Positions 62,999 to 64,000 of a stretch of DNA of 64,000 nt are shown here, piece by piece; within the stretch, counting starts at the first letter, position 1; every line of letters starts with the position of its first letter. Made by a program: the position numbers and the translations under genes. Source of the DNA: Myxococcaceae bacterium (lineage in GTDB: Bacteria; Myxococcota; Myxococcia; Myxococcales; Myxococcaceae); assembly GCA_003818285.1 (NCBI GenBank), contig RPRB01000003.1, forward strand, positions 30,410 through 94,409. The letters run 5' to 3'. The notes under the pieces were generated by a model. That model was not told the origin of the DNA and did not search any database. It saw nothing but the letters and a program-made list of their open reading frames with translations.

Positions 62999-64000
62999 AT
63001 GGCCGAACCGGAACACCTGACGGCTGCGGATTCCCGGCCCCCGGTGGTCGGGAGCGAGGCGGAAGAGCGCCTTGGCCGCTCGGTGCTGATCGGCCTCGCG
63101 GTCCTCGGGATCATCGCCCTGCTCGGGCCGTTCCTCACCTACCTCAACGAGGTGCGCGAGACGCAGCGGTTGCTCCGCGCCCGCGTCGCTCGCGAGGCGG
63201 GGCTGTACGCCGAGGCGCTGGCGCTGCACTTCGGGATCCTGGAGCACGAGCTGGAACGGCTGGCCTCTCGACCTCAGGTCGACCTCCTGGACGAGAACCT
63301 CCAGCCCGAGCGTGAGCTGCTCGAGTTCACGCACCACAATTCCCCCTTCTTCTCCGCCGTGCTCTTCCTCGACGGCAACGGCTTCCCGCTGTGGAGCGAG
63401 CCGCGCGGCATCCTCCATTCCACCTCGCGGAAGTCCGATCGCTGGTTCCAGAAGCTGCTCCGGACCGGGAAGCCGGTGGTGGACGCGCTGGCGCCGGGGA
63501 GCAGGAGCTTCGTCGTCGCCGCGCCGGTGCTCCGCGACGGGCGGATGTCCGGGGCGGTGGTGGGGCTGGTCGACGCCAGCAAGCGCGGGCTTCCCGGCGC
63601 ACGGGCGACGATCGAGGGATCCACCCTGGTCGTTGCCAACCAGCTCGGTGACGTGCTGCTGCCGGCCATCCCCCCTGGCTGGACCTTCGCCTCGGGATTC
63701 CCCGAGCGTCTGGAGGCGCTGCTGCGGCTCCGGCGCGCCGAGACCACCGACCTCTCCGGCAAGCCCGAGTACGTCGCCGCGGCGCAGGTGGGCGACACCG
63801 ACCTGCGCCTGCTGCTGGTGGCCGAGGAGTCGCCGATGCTGGCCCCGATCCGCTGGCGCTTCTTCTGGCAGATGCTCCTGGTGCTGGTGGGGCAGACGGT
63901 CACCCTCGTGCTCTTCAGCTGGTTCCTCCGCCGGACCTACCTGCGCTATCGCGAGATGGACGAGGCGCTCGCCCAGCAGGAGAAGCTGGCGGCCCTCGGC
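62999..64000 (+). CDS. Membrane sensor histidine kinase, 3'-truncated by window edge
   Basis: The first 334 residues of a sensor kinase. Hydrophobic helix at about 29-48 (LIGLAVLGIIALLGPFLTYL), a periplasmic dCache-like sensor domain (about 60-275: HFGILEHELERLASRP, FFSAVLFLDGNGFPLWSE, VVAAPVLRDGRMSGAVVGLVD), a second helix at about 285-307, a short linker, then QQEKLAALG, the usual lead-in to a HisKA domain. The catalytic part lies beyond the window. ATG at 62999, seven bases after purF, is the start; it is likely co-transcribed with purF. Confidence 0.85.
   Translation, partial: MAEPEHLTAADSRPPVVGSEAEERLGRSVLIGLAVLGIIALLGPFLTYLNEVRETQRLLRARVAREAGLYAEALALHFGILEHELERLASRPQVDLLDENLQPERELLEFTHHNSPFFSAVLFLDGNGFPLWSEPRGILHSTSRKSDRWFQKLLRTGKPVVDALAPGSRSFVVAAPVLRDGRMSGAVVGLVDASKRGLPGARATIEGSTLVVANQLGDVLLPAIPPGWTFASGFPERLEALLRLRRAETTDLSGKPEYVAAAQVGDTDLRLLLVAEESPMLAPIRWRFFWQMLLVLVGQTVTLVLFSWFLRRTYLRYREMDEALAQQEKLAALG

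Overview
This 64 kb window is very GC-rich chromosomal DNA from what looks like a member of the Myxococcota, probably near Cystobacterineae/Anaeromyxobacter. That placement is inference from gene content: lipoproteins rich in Asp-Ala-Gly and Cys motifs, a bacterial Ser/Thr kinase with an HRDVNPSN catalytic loop, a short-chain dehydrogenase resembling the C-signal protein CsgA, GTP-dependent PEP carboxykinase, MiaE, and a PEGA protein. No rRNA, tRNA, CRISPR array, prophage or intact transposase was seen.

Layout. 0-7 kb: the 3' part of moaA, a ThrE-type exporter, an NhaR-like LysR regulator divergent from htpX, then a PGPGW membrane protein, a TerC protein and ftsH. HtpX to FtsH reads as a membrane quality-control block. 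7-16 kb: OsmC, SlyX-like, a Tat-exported fumarylacetoacetase-like protein, the threonine-catabolic pair kbl-tdh with a PRPP-synthetase-like gene, a REC-PAS-GAF-histidine kinase, and a two-repeat DUF6265-like protein. 16-18.5 kb: small regulatory and enzyme genes, including an unrecognised HTH protein with five CxxC pairs. 18.5-26 kb: a block of exported proteins, with three lipoproteins and two membrane-anchored proteins whose C-termini share one architecture. 26-41.6 kb: an epoxide hydrolase, purS-purQ-purL, a CorC/CNNM protein, a Ser/Thr kinase, zwf, glgA, pdxH, the CsgA-like SDR, hemY/hemG, a phosphoesterase, gluQRS and miaE. 41.6-50 kb: an MFS transporter and pckG separated by an 835-bp gene-free stretch filled with palindromic repeats, a methyltransferase, then a TonB-domain/TonB-dependent-receptor fusion coupled to a lipoprotein. 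50-59 kb: a di-haem oxidoreductase, two truncated gene remnants, an OPT transporter, a methyltransferase, peptide deformylase, an M1 aminopeptidase and a YdeI protein. 59-64 kb: a ceramidase-like membrane protein and an SDR sharing an overlap, purF, and the first part of a sensor histidine kinase cut by the window end.

The least ordinary signal is a dispersed 19-bp palindrome, GAAGGTGTTTGACACCTTC, present at three separate intergenic loci. There are six copies upstream of pckG, three between the convergent genes at 50 kb, and one between the convergent genes at 59.3 kb. Half-sites have been tandemly duplicated with a 14-bp step, and larger units with a 28-bp step. This suggests a REP/MITE-like or operator-like element that is still amplifying locally. 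A second notable signal is at 51.5-51.95 kb, where the C-terminal ends of a carboxymuconolactone-decarboxylase-like gene and a SigJ/ECF41-like sigma factor lie back to back, as if a deletion removed both promoters and N-termini.
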